In this document: positions 54,407-63,008 of the stretch, in pieces
How the letters are laid out: every line of letters begins with the position of its first letter
How positions within the stretch are numbered: position 1 is the first letter of the stretch
Origin: Streptomyces sp. RKAG290
GTDB lineage: Bacteria > Actinomycetota > Actinomycetes > Streptomycetales > Streptomycetaceae
Reading direction: 5' to 3'
DNA length: 64,000 nt
Assembly: GCF_023701695.1 (NCBI RefSeq)
Contig: NZ_JAJOZC010000001.1
Span: forward strand, 6,199,894-6,263,893
Position numbers and translations under genes: made by a program
Notes under the pieces: generated by a model
What the model was told of the DNA's origin: nothing
Seen by the model: the letters and a program-made list of their open reading frames with translations, nothing else
Database searches by the model: none

Positions 54407-55206
54407 GCGGCTTCGGATGGGCGGCGTTCGCACAGGGCCTCGCGCCCTGTGCGGGCGCCGCCCTCGCCGTCATGCTCGGCACGTTCGCGGTCGGGCTGTA
54501 CAAGGGCGTGCACCGCGTCGTGGACACCGCGTGGGGCCTGGGGTTCGCGGTCGTGGCCCTTGTCTCGTACGCGATCTCGGCCGGCGGGGGAGACGGCACC
54601 CGGCGGCTCCTGGTCACCGTGCTGACAGTGGTGTGGGGGCTGCGTCTGGCCTGGCACATCGCCCGCCGGGGCAAGGGGCACGGCGAGGACCCGCGCTACG
54701 CGGCGATGCTCGCCAAGGCGCCGGGCAGCCCGGCCCTGTACGCCCTGCGGAAGGTGTACCTGCTCCAGGGGGCCCTGGTCTGGCTGATCTCGCTACCGGT
54801 GCAGGCGGCCGGCTACCTGACGGGACCGGTCGGCGCCCTGGCCTGGGCCGGTGCCGCGCTCTGGGCGGTCGGACTCTGCTTCGAGGCGGTCGGCGACCGG
54901 CAGCTCGCCCGGTTCAAGGCGGATCCGGCCAACCACGGGCGGATCATGGACCAGGGGCTGTGGTCCTGGACCCGGCATCCCAACTACTTCGGCGACTTCT
55001 GCGTGTGGTGGGGACTGTTCCTGATCGTCTGCGAGGCGCCGGCGGCGGCCGCGGCCACGGTCGTGGCGCCCGTGCTGATGAGTTTCCTGCTGATCGGCGG
55101 CAGCGGAAAGGCGCTGCTGGAACGGCACATGGCCGAGCGTCCAGGGTTCGCCGCGTACACCGCCAGGACCAGCGGCTTCTTCCCCCGGCCGCCGCGGCGG
55201 GGCTGA
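54403..55206 (+). CDS. DUF1295 membrane protein (Rv0446c type, steroid-reductase-like)
   Basis: The 267-residue protein has about six membrane helices. It carries the isoprenylcysteine-methyltransferase/5-alpha-reductase-like C-terminal signature WSWTRHPNYFGDFCVWWGLFL and LLIGGSGKALLERHMAERPGFAAYTARTS (split motif). It is probably a reductase or lipid-binding partner acting on the modified acyl chains. ATGA overlap with the preceding gene. It is the last gene of the operon and converges on rskA. Confidence 0.9.
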   Translation: MSGFGWAAFAQGLAPCAGAALAVMLGTFAVGLYKGVHRVVDTAWGLGFAVVALVSYAISAGGGDGTRRLLVTVLTVVWGLRLAWHIARRGKGHGEDPRYAAMLAKAPGSPALYALRKVYLLQGALVWLISLPVQAAGYLTGPVGALAWAGAALWAVGLCFEAVGDRQLARFKADPANHGRIMDQGLWSWTRHPNYFGDFCVWWGLFLIVCEAPAAAAATVVAPVLMSFLLIGGSGKALLERHMAERPGFAAYTARTSGFFPRPPRRG

Positions 55207-55291
55207 CCCCGGCCGCCGACGGGGTCAGTGGGCCCCGTACTTCTGTTGCCTCCCCACGGCCGAGGTACGGGGCCGGCACCGCGAAGTGGCC

Positions 55292-55345
55292 GCGGCCCGC
55301 CGGGACGACGCGGCCCGCCGGGACGACGCGGCCCGCCGGGACGAC
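55292..55345. repeat. Three perfect tandem copies of an 18-bp unit
   Basis: GCGGCCCGCCGGGACGAC occurs three times head to tail, with a degenerate fourth start after it, in the 233-bp gap between convergent DUF1295 and rskA genes. No gene covers it. Confidence 0.85.
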
Positions 55346-55439
55346 CCGGCCCGGGACGAGCCCGGCGGCCACTGCGTCGTGGGCACGTGCACGGCGTGTG
55401 CCCGTCCGGGCGGCCCCCATGCGGCCCGGGGCGCTCGCC

Positions 55440-56219
55440 TCAGGCAGACGGCAGGTTCATCAGCGCGAGCGGGGCGGACGTCGGCTGCTCGGAGCCGCCC
55501 GCGGGCTCGACGGTGATGCCCATGCCCGTCGCACCGTCCACCGGCCCGTCGAGCAGGCTCGCGTAGGTCGTCGACGCGGGGCCGGACGCCTTCATCAGGC
55601 CCGCGGACCGCATCGTGCCGTCGTCGTCGAACCACAGCTGGTAGACCTTGCCGGACGGTGCCTCCTCCAGTCCGGAGGCGAGGAACACGGCCCGGTCCTG
55701 GCTCTTGGAGACCACCACGGTGCCCTTCACGCCGTCGCTCAGCGTGCTCGACCTGGACTTGGCGTCGGGTGCCGAGATGACCTGGGCCACCTGCTCGCTC
55801 TGGTGCTGGGTGGCGCGGGCGTCCTCCTTGGCGTCCTGCGCCTCCTGGTTCTGCCAGACCGCGATGCCGCCGAAGCCGGCCGCGGCGGCCAGGCTCGCGG
55901 CCAGCGCGAACTTCGGCCAACGGCCCGCCCGGCCGAGGGTGGCGCGGGTGGCCGTGCCGCCGGAGCGGCTGTGGCGGCTGCTGGACGGCAGCTCCTGGCG
56001 TACGGTGACGATCTCGGCCAGCACCCGTTCGCGCAGTTCACGCGGCGGGGCGGCGGACACCGCGAGCCCGAGCCTGGTCGCCGTCTCGGACAGCTCCCGC
56101 ACCTCGACGGAGCAGGCGTCGCAGTCGCCCAGGTGGCGTTCGAACTCCCGGCGTTCGGTCTCCGGCAGTGCGTGCAGGGCGTATGCCCCGGTCAGTGTGT
56201 GCAGTCCGGCGTTACTCAT
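55440..56219 (-). CDS. rskA: Anti-sigma factor RskA (membrane, zinc-type N-terminus)
   Basis: The 259-residue protein has an N-terminal anti-sigma domain with the zinc motif HLGDCDAC (His-X3-Cys-X2-Cys). One membrane helix follows (FALAASLAAAAGFGGIAVW, near residue 105), and then an extracytoplasmic anti-sigma-K domain (KVYQLWFDDDGTMRSAGLM, MGITVEPAGGSEQPT). ATG overlaps the sigK stop by 4 bp. It should hold SigK at the membrane until regulated proteolysis releases it; the M50 protease in this window is a possible but unproven participant. Confidence 0.93.
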   Translation of the reverse strand: MSNAGLHTLTGAYALHALPETERREFERHLGDCDACSVEVRELSETATRLGLAVSAAPPRELRERVLAEIVTVRQELPSSSRHSRSGGTATRATLGRAGRWPKFALAASLAAAAGFGGIAVWQNQEAQDAKEDARATQHQSEQVAQVISAPDAKSRSSTLSDGVKGTVVVSKSQDRAVFLASGLEEAPSGKVYQLWFDDDGTMRSAGLMKASGPASTTYASLLDGPVDGATGMGITVEPAGGSEQPTSAPLALMNLPSA

Positions 56220-56800
56220 GCGCTCACCCCGAGGCAGTCGCGCAGCCGGATCAGTCCGTCGCGCAGTCGAGTCTTGATCGTTCCGAGGGGTACGGAGAGC
56301 AGCTCCCCGACCTCGCGGTAGGTCAGTCCGCGGTAGTACGCCAAGGTGACGGACTCCCGTTGCAGCTCGGAGAGGGTCCGCATGCAGCGGCGGACCTGCT
56401 CCCGTTCCAGCCGGCTCTCCACCTGCTCGGTGACGTCGTCGAACGCGGGCGTCCGGTCGAGCAGCGCGGCCTTGTGCTCGCGGGCCGTCGTCGCCTCGAC
56501 CGAGCGCACCCGGTCCACGGCCCGGTGATGGGCCAGCGTCAGCACCCAGTTCATGGCGCTGCCACGGGCGGCCTGGAAGCGCGGCGCCGTGCGCCACACC
56601 TCCACCAGCACCTCCTGCGTGACCTCCTCCGACTGGGCGGGGTCGCGCAGAACGCTGCGGACCAGGCCCAGCACCGGCCCGCACACTGCCTCGTAGACCT
56701 GGGCGAAGGCTTCCTGATCGCCCCGGGCGACCATCCCCAGGAGTTCCTGGAGATCAGGGCCGGCGGAGGGGACTCCGCTGATCTGCACAGCTTCTTTCAC
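56216..56800 (-). CDS. sigK: ECF RNA polymerase sigma factor SigK
   Basis: The 194-residue ECF sigma has region 2 (QEAFAQVYEAVCGPVLGLVRSVLRD, EEVTQEVLVEVWRTAPRF) and region 4 (LSELQRESVTLAYYRGLTYREVGELLSVPLGTIKTRLRDGL). GTG start with GGAGGAAG. It is preceded by its own SigK-type promoter, so it is probably autoregulated. Target promoters with the same boxes lie 7 kb away in front of the sulfite-oxidase-like and amine-oxidase genes. Confidence 0.94.
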   Translation of the reverse strand: MKEAVQISGVPSAGPDLQELLGMVARGDQEAFAQVYEAVCGPVLGLVRSVLRDPAQSEEVTQEVLVEVWRTAPRFQAARGSAMNWVLTLAHHRAVDRVRSVEATTAREHKAALLDRTPAFDDVTEQVESRLEREQVRRCMRTLSELQRESVTLAYYRGLTYREVGELLSVPLGTIKTRLRDGLIRLRDCLGVSA

Positions 56801-56839
56801 GCGGGCTTCCTCCCAGGACGCTCATCGGTCTCCAGAGTT

Positions 56840-56868
56840 GATTCGGAGCCGAGGGCAGCGCGGATTGG
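56840..56868 (-). promoter_or_regulatory. SigK-type promoter for sigK-rskA
   Basis: Read leftward: CCAATCC (56868-56862), 16 bp, CGAATC (56845-56840), 40 bp before the sigK start. Both boxes and the spacing are identical to the promoter at 49672-49700. Confidence 0.82.
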
Positions 56869-56902
56869 TACAGGGGCAAAATCCTTCCACGCCTTGCGAT
56901 TT

Positions 56903-56948
56903 TCGCGATACATCGTGGTTGACGTGTCGCGGCGACTCGCGATATGTT
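56903..56948 (+). promoter_or_regulatory. padR promoter with direct repeats
   Basis: A housekeeping-type promoter TTGACG (56919-56924) and TATGTT (56943-56948) with 18-bp spacing precedes padR. It is bracketed by two direct repeats TCGCGATACAT (56903-56913) and TCGCGATATGT (56937-56947), 34 bp apart. The second overlaps the -10, a suitable place for PadR autorepression. Confidence 0.55.
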
Positions 56949-56979
56949 CGGTCACGAGTATTCGACGACGAAGTGAAGG

Positions 56980-57654
56980 GTGGCGGAGGCGGTGGCCAAG
57001 CGGCGCAAGCTCGGCAATCCACTGGCGCTCACGGTGATGGTGCTCCTCTCGGAGCGGTCCATGCACCCGTACGAGATCGCCCAGACCCTCCGCCGGCGCG
57101 GCAAGCAGCACAGCGTCAAGATCAATTTCGGCTCGCTCTACACCGTGGTCCAGAACCTGGAGAAGCACGGCTACGTGGAGGTCGCCGGGGTGCAACGGCA
57201 GGGCAACCGCCCGGAGCGCACGCTCTACGGCGTCACCGAAGCCGGCCGCGCCGAGATGCTGGACTGGCTGTCCGACCTGATCGCTGTTCCGGCTGCCGAG
57301 TTCCCCGCCTTCGACACGGCCCTGTCGCTGATTCCGGTGCTGCCGCCGGACGAGGTGGCCGAGCTCCTGGAGGACCGGGAGCAGGCGCAGGCCGTACAGG
57401 CCGCGGCGCTGCGCGGGGTGCTCGGTCAGCTGGGTGACTCGCTGCCGCGGGTCTTCGTCGTGGAGACCGAGTACCAGGTCCACATGATCGAGGCGCAGTT
57501 GGAGTGGATCAGGAAATTCCGCAAGGAGCTCACCGACGCCACCATCAGCGGCATCGAGGAGTGGAAGTCCTTCCACGAGACCGGCGAGGTACCGCAGGAC
57601 TGGCAGGACCTGGACAAGCAGGAGATCGTTCTCGACCCCGAACCGAAGAGGTGA
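56980..57654 (+). CDS. PadR-family transcriptional regulator
   Basis: The protein of about 224 residues has the PadR winged helix (LALTVMVLLSERSMHPYEIAQTLRRRG, KINFGSLYTVVQNLEKHGYVEV) and a long C-terminal helical dimerisation domain. Two GTG codons 12 bp apart could be the start. It precedes a drug-type ABC transporter by 216 bp in the same direction, the usual arrangement in which PadR represses an exporter until drug is bound. Confidence 0.9.
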   Translation: MAEAVAKRRKLGNPLALTVMVLLSERSMHPYEIAQTLRRRGKQHSVKINFGSLYTVVQNLEKHGYVEVAGVQRQGNRPERTLYGVTEAGRAEMLDWLSDLIAVPAAEFPAFDTALSLIPVLPPDEVAELLEDREQAQAVQAAALRGVLGQLGDSLPRVFVVETEYQVHMIEAQLEWIRKFRKELTDATISGIEEWKSFHETGEVPQDWQDLDKQEIVLDPEPKR

Positions 57655-57870
57655 CGGGGAGAGCGGCAGCGTAGGAACAAGGACCCCGGCAGGAGCTGTT
57701 GGAGCAGCCCCCGCCAGGGTCTCGAACCCCGGACCGGACATGCCGTGAAGGCGGGCCAGGCGATCGAGGTGCGGCACACCCAGGATAGCCCGGCACTCTT
57801 CACGCGGAACGGCCCGGCATGCCGGCGCTCGGAGCCCCGAGCGCCCAGCCGACCACAGGAGAGCTCTGCC

Positions 57871-58880
<1,010 letters not shown>

Positions 58881-58884
<4 letters not shown>

Positions 58885-59660
58885 GCAGTCAGACCCTGTC
58901 CCAGACCTGGTACATGACACAGCGCCAGCTGACGGCGATCCTCCGCCAGCCGGTCTTCCTGGCGATCTCCCTGGTCCAGCCGGTGATCTGGCTGTTCCTG
59001 TTCGGGAACCTCTTCAAGAAGGTCGTCGAACTGGGCGGTTTCGGCACCACGTCCTACCTCGACTACCTGATCCCAGGCATCGTGGTGATGAGCGCGCTGG
59101 GATCGAGCATGTGGGCCGGAATGGGCACCCTGGAGGAGATCGAGCGCGGCACGCTCAACCGCTTCCTGACGACGCCCGTCAGCCGCAGCGCCCTGATGAA
59201 CGCCAACGTGGTGCAGAACGGCATCAGTACGGCCGTGCAGTCCGTGATCATCGTCCTGCTCGGCTGGGCCGCGGGCGCCACCTACCCGGGCGGAGCCGGC
59301 GGACTGCTGATCCTGGTCGTCGCCTCGATCCTGCTCGGCTCCGTCTTCGGCGCGTTCTCCAACGCCCTGGGCATGCTGGTCCGCCAGCGGGAGTCGATCA
59401 TCGGTATCAACACCTTCCTGCTGCTGCCGCTGACCTTCCTGTCCTCGTCCTTCATGGCCCCGAGCCAGATGCCGTCGTGGATGCGCCACATCGCCGACTT
59501 CAACCCGGTCAACTGGGCGATGGTGGCCGGCCGTTCCGCGCTGACCGCCGATCCCGACTGGGGACTGGTGCTCAGCCGCGGGGGAGCGCTGCTGGTGCTC
59601 GCCGTGGCCGCCGTATGGCTGTCGACCCGGACCTTCCGCTCGTACCAGAAGTCCGTCTGA
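58881..59660 (+). CDS. ABC-2 type exporter permease (DrrB-like)
   Basis: The 259-residue protein has six membrane segments and the ABC-2 signature (RFLTTPVSRSALMNANVV, FLSSSFMAPSQMPSWMRHIADFNPVNW). It pairs with the ATPase just upstream (ATGA overlap) to form an exporter for a hydrophobic drug or lipid. A strong terminator follows. Confidence 0.93.
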
Positions 59661-59761
59661 CCGGCACCGTCCCACCGGCCCGGCACCGCGTCCTCGACCG
59701 GTGCGGACCGGTCGGGGCGACGAGGAAGCCGGCGGGGGCGTCCGCACTTGAGGACGCACAT

Positions 59762-59795
59762 GCCTGTGCCCCGGTCCGCGGACCGGGGCACAGGC
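59762..59795. terminator. Loopless 17-bp palindrome between convergent genes
   Basis: GCCTGTGCCCCGGTCCG and CGGACCGGGGCACAGGC abut directly. The hairpin lies between the rightward ABC permease and the leftward siderophore-interacting protein gene and can serve both. Confidence 0.85.
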
Positions 59796-59807
59796 GGGTC
59801 GGGGGAG

Positions 59808-60649
59808 TTACGCGGCGCTCTCCTGCTCGCGCTCCACCTGCTCGTTCCACTCGCGCTTGACCGAGCGCCAGGCGTCGTCGTTCTGGCCCAGGCGCCAGTA
59901 GCCGGAGATCGACAGCTGCGGCAGCGGGACCCCGCGGTCCAGCCGCAGATGGCGGCGGATGTCCTTGACGAAGCCGGCCTCGCCGTGGACGAACGCCTGC
60001 ACCTCGCCCGCCGGGAAGTCCAGCTCCTTGACCGCGGCGGTGAGTGCCTCGCCGACCGGACGCCCGCCCCGGTGCAGCCAGTTCACCTCGACGCCGTCCG
60101 GCGTGGTGATCTTCTGCTCCTCCGTGGCGTCCGAGACCTCGACGAACGCGTGTACCACCGCGCCCGCCGGCATCTGCTCCATCGTCGCGGCGATGGCGGG
60201 CAGCGCGCTCTCGTCGCCCACCAGCAGGTGCCAGTCGGCCGACGCGTCGGGGCCGTAGCCGCCGCCGGGCCCAGGAACGTCACCTGGTCACCGGGTACGG
60301 CGCGGGCCGCCCACGGGCCTGCGAGGCCCTCGTCGCCGTGCACCACGAAGTCGATGGCCAGCTCCCCGGCGGCCGGGTCCCAGGAACGCACCGTGTACGT
60401 GCGGGTGGTGGGCCACAGTTCGCGCGGGAACTCCTCGCGGATGCGGGCCATGTCGAAGGGGTGCGTGTACGTGGCCCCTTCGGGGGCGAAGCACAGCTTG
60501 ACGTAGTGATCGGTGTGACCCGAGAGGGCGAAATCGGCGAGGCCGTCACCGCCGAGCACCACCCGGATCATGTGCGGGGTGAGCTGCTCGGTGCGCAGAA
60601 CCTGCGCGCCCTGCGCCTTGGGTGCCTGCCGCGCCGGTCGTTCTGCCAC
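59808..60649 (-). pseudogene. Siderophore-interacting protein (ferric reductase), interrupted by a one-base frameshift
   Basis: Repaired, it is about 280 residues of the ViuB/SIP family. An FAD-binding domain has the RTYTVRSWDPAAGELAIDFV motif and GPWAARAVPGDQV. A NAD(P)H domain starts at LLVGDESALPAIAA and ends in GYWRLGQNDDAW. The frame breaks after TFLGP near 60264-60272. Adding one base in the G/C run gives GPGGGYGPDASADWHLLVGD, the expected flavin-site sequence. Start is GTG. It would reduce ferric siderophores in the cytoplasm. A 19-bp iron box lies 43 bp upstream. Confidence 0.87.
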
Positions 60650-60692
60650 GAGGTTCTCTCCCTGCTCCGCGTATCCGGACCATCCGTCGGTC

Positions 60693-60711
60693 TTAGGGTT
60701 ACCTAACCTAA
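60693..60711. promoter_or_regulatory. Iron box (DmdR/DtxR-type operator)
   Basis: TTAGGGTTACCTAACCTAA is a 19-bp near palindrome matching what I recall of the Streptomyces DmdR1 consensus TTAGGTTAGGCTAACCTAA in most positions. It sits in front of the siderophore-interacting protein gene, so that gene is repressed when iron is plentiful. Confidence 0.85.
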
Positions 60712-60715
60712 CACC

Positions 60716-61639
60716 TCAGCTCCGGAGTGTGGAGAGCAGCCGCTGCAGGGCGCCGCCCAGTCCCCACTGGACCGCGAGCGCTTCGAGGGCCGCCGGGTCG
60801 CGCGGCTCCACAGGCAGTACGGGGTCGAACTCGGGCAGGGGCACGTCACCGGCGACCCGGACCACCGTGGGTGCGACGGCCACGTAGTCGCGGGCCTCGT
60901 CGAGCCGCTTGCGCTGCGAGGGCGTCAGCTTCGCGGCCGGATCGTCCACCGCGGCCATGATTCCGGCGATATCGCCGAAGGCGTCCAGCAGCTTGGCCGC
61001 CGTCTTCTCGCCGATGCCGGGGACGCCGGGCAGTCCGTCGCTCGGATCGCCGCGCAGCAGCGCCAGGTCGACGTAGCCGGGGCCGTCCACCCCGTACTTC
61101 TCGCGCAGCCAGGCCTCGTCGGTGAGCTGGAGCGAACCGACCCCCTTCAGCGGGTAGAGCACCCGCACCCCTCGGGCGTCGTCCACCAGCTGGTAGAGGT
61201 CCCGGTCGCCGGTGACGATGTCCACAGGGCCGGTCGCCCGGCCGGCCAGGGTGCCGATCACGTCGTCGGCCTCGTAGCCGTCGGCGCCGACCCGGGCGAT
61301 GCCGAGCGCGGCCAGCACGTCCTCGATGACCGGCACCTGCGGCGAGAGGGTGTCGGGGGTGTCCTCCTCGTCGGGCAGCCCCTCGCCGGTCTCCACGGCC
61401 ACGCGGTGCGCCTTGTACGTCGGGATCAGGTCGACGCGCCACTGCGGACGCCAGTCGTTGTCCCAGCAGGCGACCAGATCGTCCGGCCGGTGGTCCTGCA
61501 CGAGCCGGCCGATGAAGTCGAGCAGGCCGCGCACGGCGTTGACCGGCGTCCCGTCCGGTGCGCGCACCGAATCGGGGACCCCGAAGTAGGCGCGGTAGTA
61601 GAGGGAGGCGGTGTCGAGGAGCATCAGGCGTCGCGTCAC
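60716..61639 (-). CDS. 5'-3' exonuclease (PolA N-terminal domain-like)
   Basis: The 307-residue protein is a stand-alone flap-type exonuclease. It starts MTRRLMLLDTASLYYRAYFG with the first metal Asp, then ADGYEADDVIG, TGDRDLYQLV and LLRGDPSDGLPGVPGIGEKTAAKLL (helix-hairpin-helix). GTG at 61639 was chosen to keep the TRR leader common to the family; ATG 15 bp later is possible. It removes RNA primers or flaps from DNA. Confidence 0.93.
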   Translation of the reverse strand: MTRRLMLLDTASLYYRAYFGVPDSVRAPDGTPVNAVRGLLDFIGRLVQDHRPDDLVACWDNDWRPQWRVDLIPTYKAHRVAVETGEGLPDEEDTPDTLSPQVPVIEDVLAALGIARVGADGYEADDVIGTLAGRATGPVDIVTGDRDLYQLVDDARGVRVLYPLKGVGSLQLTDEAWLREKYGVDGPGYVDLALLRGDPSDGLPGVPGIGEKTAAKLLDAFGDIAGIMAAVDDPAAKLTPSQRKRLDEARDYVAVAPTVVRVAGDVPLPEFDPVLPVEPRDPAALEALAVQWGLGGALQRLLSTLRS

Positions 61640-61829
61640 ACCCCTGATGATGCCGCACCCCACCGACAGTGGCCGCAGAGGACGCGGTTCCCGAACCCTG
61701 GCCCGGATTCTGTGAGCTGGATCACTGTTGCGTTTGGTCCGTGTAAGCGGGGGCAGGCGCGGCACCGGAGCGGATCACGTCGCATTTTCAACCAGTGCAC
61801 GTGCCATGCGGACCGAATCCGCGCGCTCC

Positions 61830-61861
61830 ACGGTCTGCCGGAGGGGGTGGCAGACCGTTTT
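61830..61861 (+). promoter_or_regulatory. Terminator-like hairpin in the leader of the betaine transporter operon
   Basis: ACGGTCTGCC (61830-61839) pairs with GGCAGACCGT (61849-61858) around a 9-base G-rich loop and is followed by TTTT. It ends only 22 bp before the GTG of the ATPase gene. It could work as an attenuator; no known riboswitch was recognised. Confidence 0.5.
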
Positions 61862-61883
61862 CGGTTCAACGCGTGAGGTGTAT

Positions 61884-63008
61884 GTGTCAAGGCTGCAGGC
61901 CGAACACTTGTACAAAGTCTTCGGCAGACGACCCGATCAAGCCGTGCAGAAACTCGAGAGCGGTTCCGACCGCGACGAGCTGCGCGCCGAGGGAACGACC
62001 GCAGCGGTGATCGACGCATCGTTCACCGTGGAGCCGGGCCAGATCTTCGTCGTCATGGGTCTGTCCGGGTCCGGCAAGTCGACCTTGCTGCGGATGCTCA
62101 ACGGACTGCTGGAGCCCACCGCCGGGCAGGTGCTGTTCGACGGCCAGGACCTGACTGCCCTGAGCCCCGCCGAACTCCGTCACGTCCGCTCCACGAAGAT
62201 CAGCATGGTGTTCCAGCACTTCGCCCTCTTCCCGCACCGGAGCGTGCTGGAGAACGCCGGCTACGGCCTGGAGGTGCAGGGCGTGCCGCGCGACGAGCGC
62301 AACCGCCGTGCCGCCGAGGCACTGGAGATGACCGGTCTGGCCGGCTGGGAGAACTCCTGGCCCGACGAGCTCTCCGGCGGCATGCAGCAGCGCGTCGGCC
62401 TGGCCCGCGCGCTGGCCACCGACGCCGACCTGCTCCTGATGGACGAGTCCTTCAGCGCACTCGACCCGCTGATCCGCCGCGACATGCAGGACCAGCTCCT
62501 CGAACTGCAGAAGCGGCTGAAGAAGACCATCGTCTTCATCACCCACGACCTCAACGAGGCCATGCGCCTCGGCGACCGCATCGCTGTGATGCGCGACGGG
62601 CAGATAGTCCAGCTCGGCACCGCCGAGGACATCCTCGTCACCCCGGCCAACGACTACGTGGCCTCCTTCACCCAGGACGTGGACCGTTCCAGGGTGCTGA
62701 CGGCGGGCGCCATCATGGCCGAGCCGCACACCGTCATGGGCACGATGACCGACGACGGCAGGGAACTGCGTACCCCCGCGGACGTCCTGCGGGAGGCGCC
62801 GGCCACCGTCGGCGAGTCCACGCCGATCATCGAGCTGTTCACGCCCTGCTCGCAGAGCGGGGTCGCGGTCGCCGTGACCGACGACAAGGGAAAGCTCGTC
62901 GGCGTCGTGCCGCGGGCCCGGCTGCTCGCCGTGCTCGGTGAGCCGATGACCCCCACCGAGGCTCCTGAGGACGCCGCGGCCTCGCTGAAGAAGGTGGCCA
63001 GTGTTTAG
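61884..63008 (+). CDS. proV: Glycine betaine/proline ABC transporter ATP-binding protein
   Basis: The 374-residue ATPase is of the OpuAA/ProV class. Walker A is GLSGSGKST, the signature LSGGMQQRVGLARAL, and Walker B LLLMDESFSALDP. The N-terminal LYKVFGRRPDQA segment and two weak CBS-like stretches (about 290-370) are typical of osmosensing ATPases. GTG start with GAGGTG. It energises uptake of compatible solutes with the permease that follows, which it overlaps by 8 bp. Confidence 0.93.
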   Translation: MSRLQAEHLYKVFGRRPDQAVQKLESGSDRDELRAEGTTAAVIDASFTVEPGQIFVVMGLSGSGKSTLLRMLNGLLEPTAGQVLFDGQDLTALSPAELRHVRSTKISMVFQHFALFPHRSVLENAGYGLEVQGVPRDERNRRAAEALEMTGLAGWENSWPDELSGGMQQRVGLARALATDADLLLMDESFSALDPLIRRDMQDQLLELQKRLKKTIVFITHDLNEAMRLGDRIAVMRDGQIVQLGTAEDILVTPANDYVASFTQDVDRSRVLTAGAIMAEPHTVMGTMTDDGRELRTPADVLREAPATVGESTPIIELFTPCSQSGVAVAVTDDKGKLVGVVPRARLLAVLGEPMTPTEAPEDAAASLKKVASV

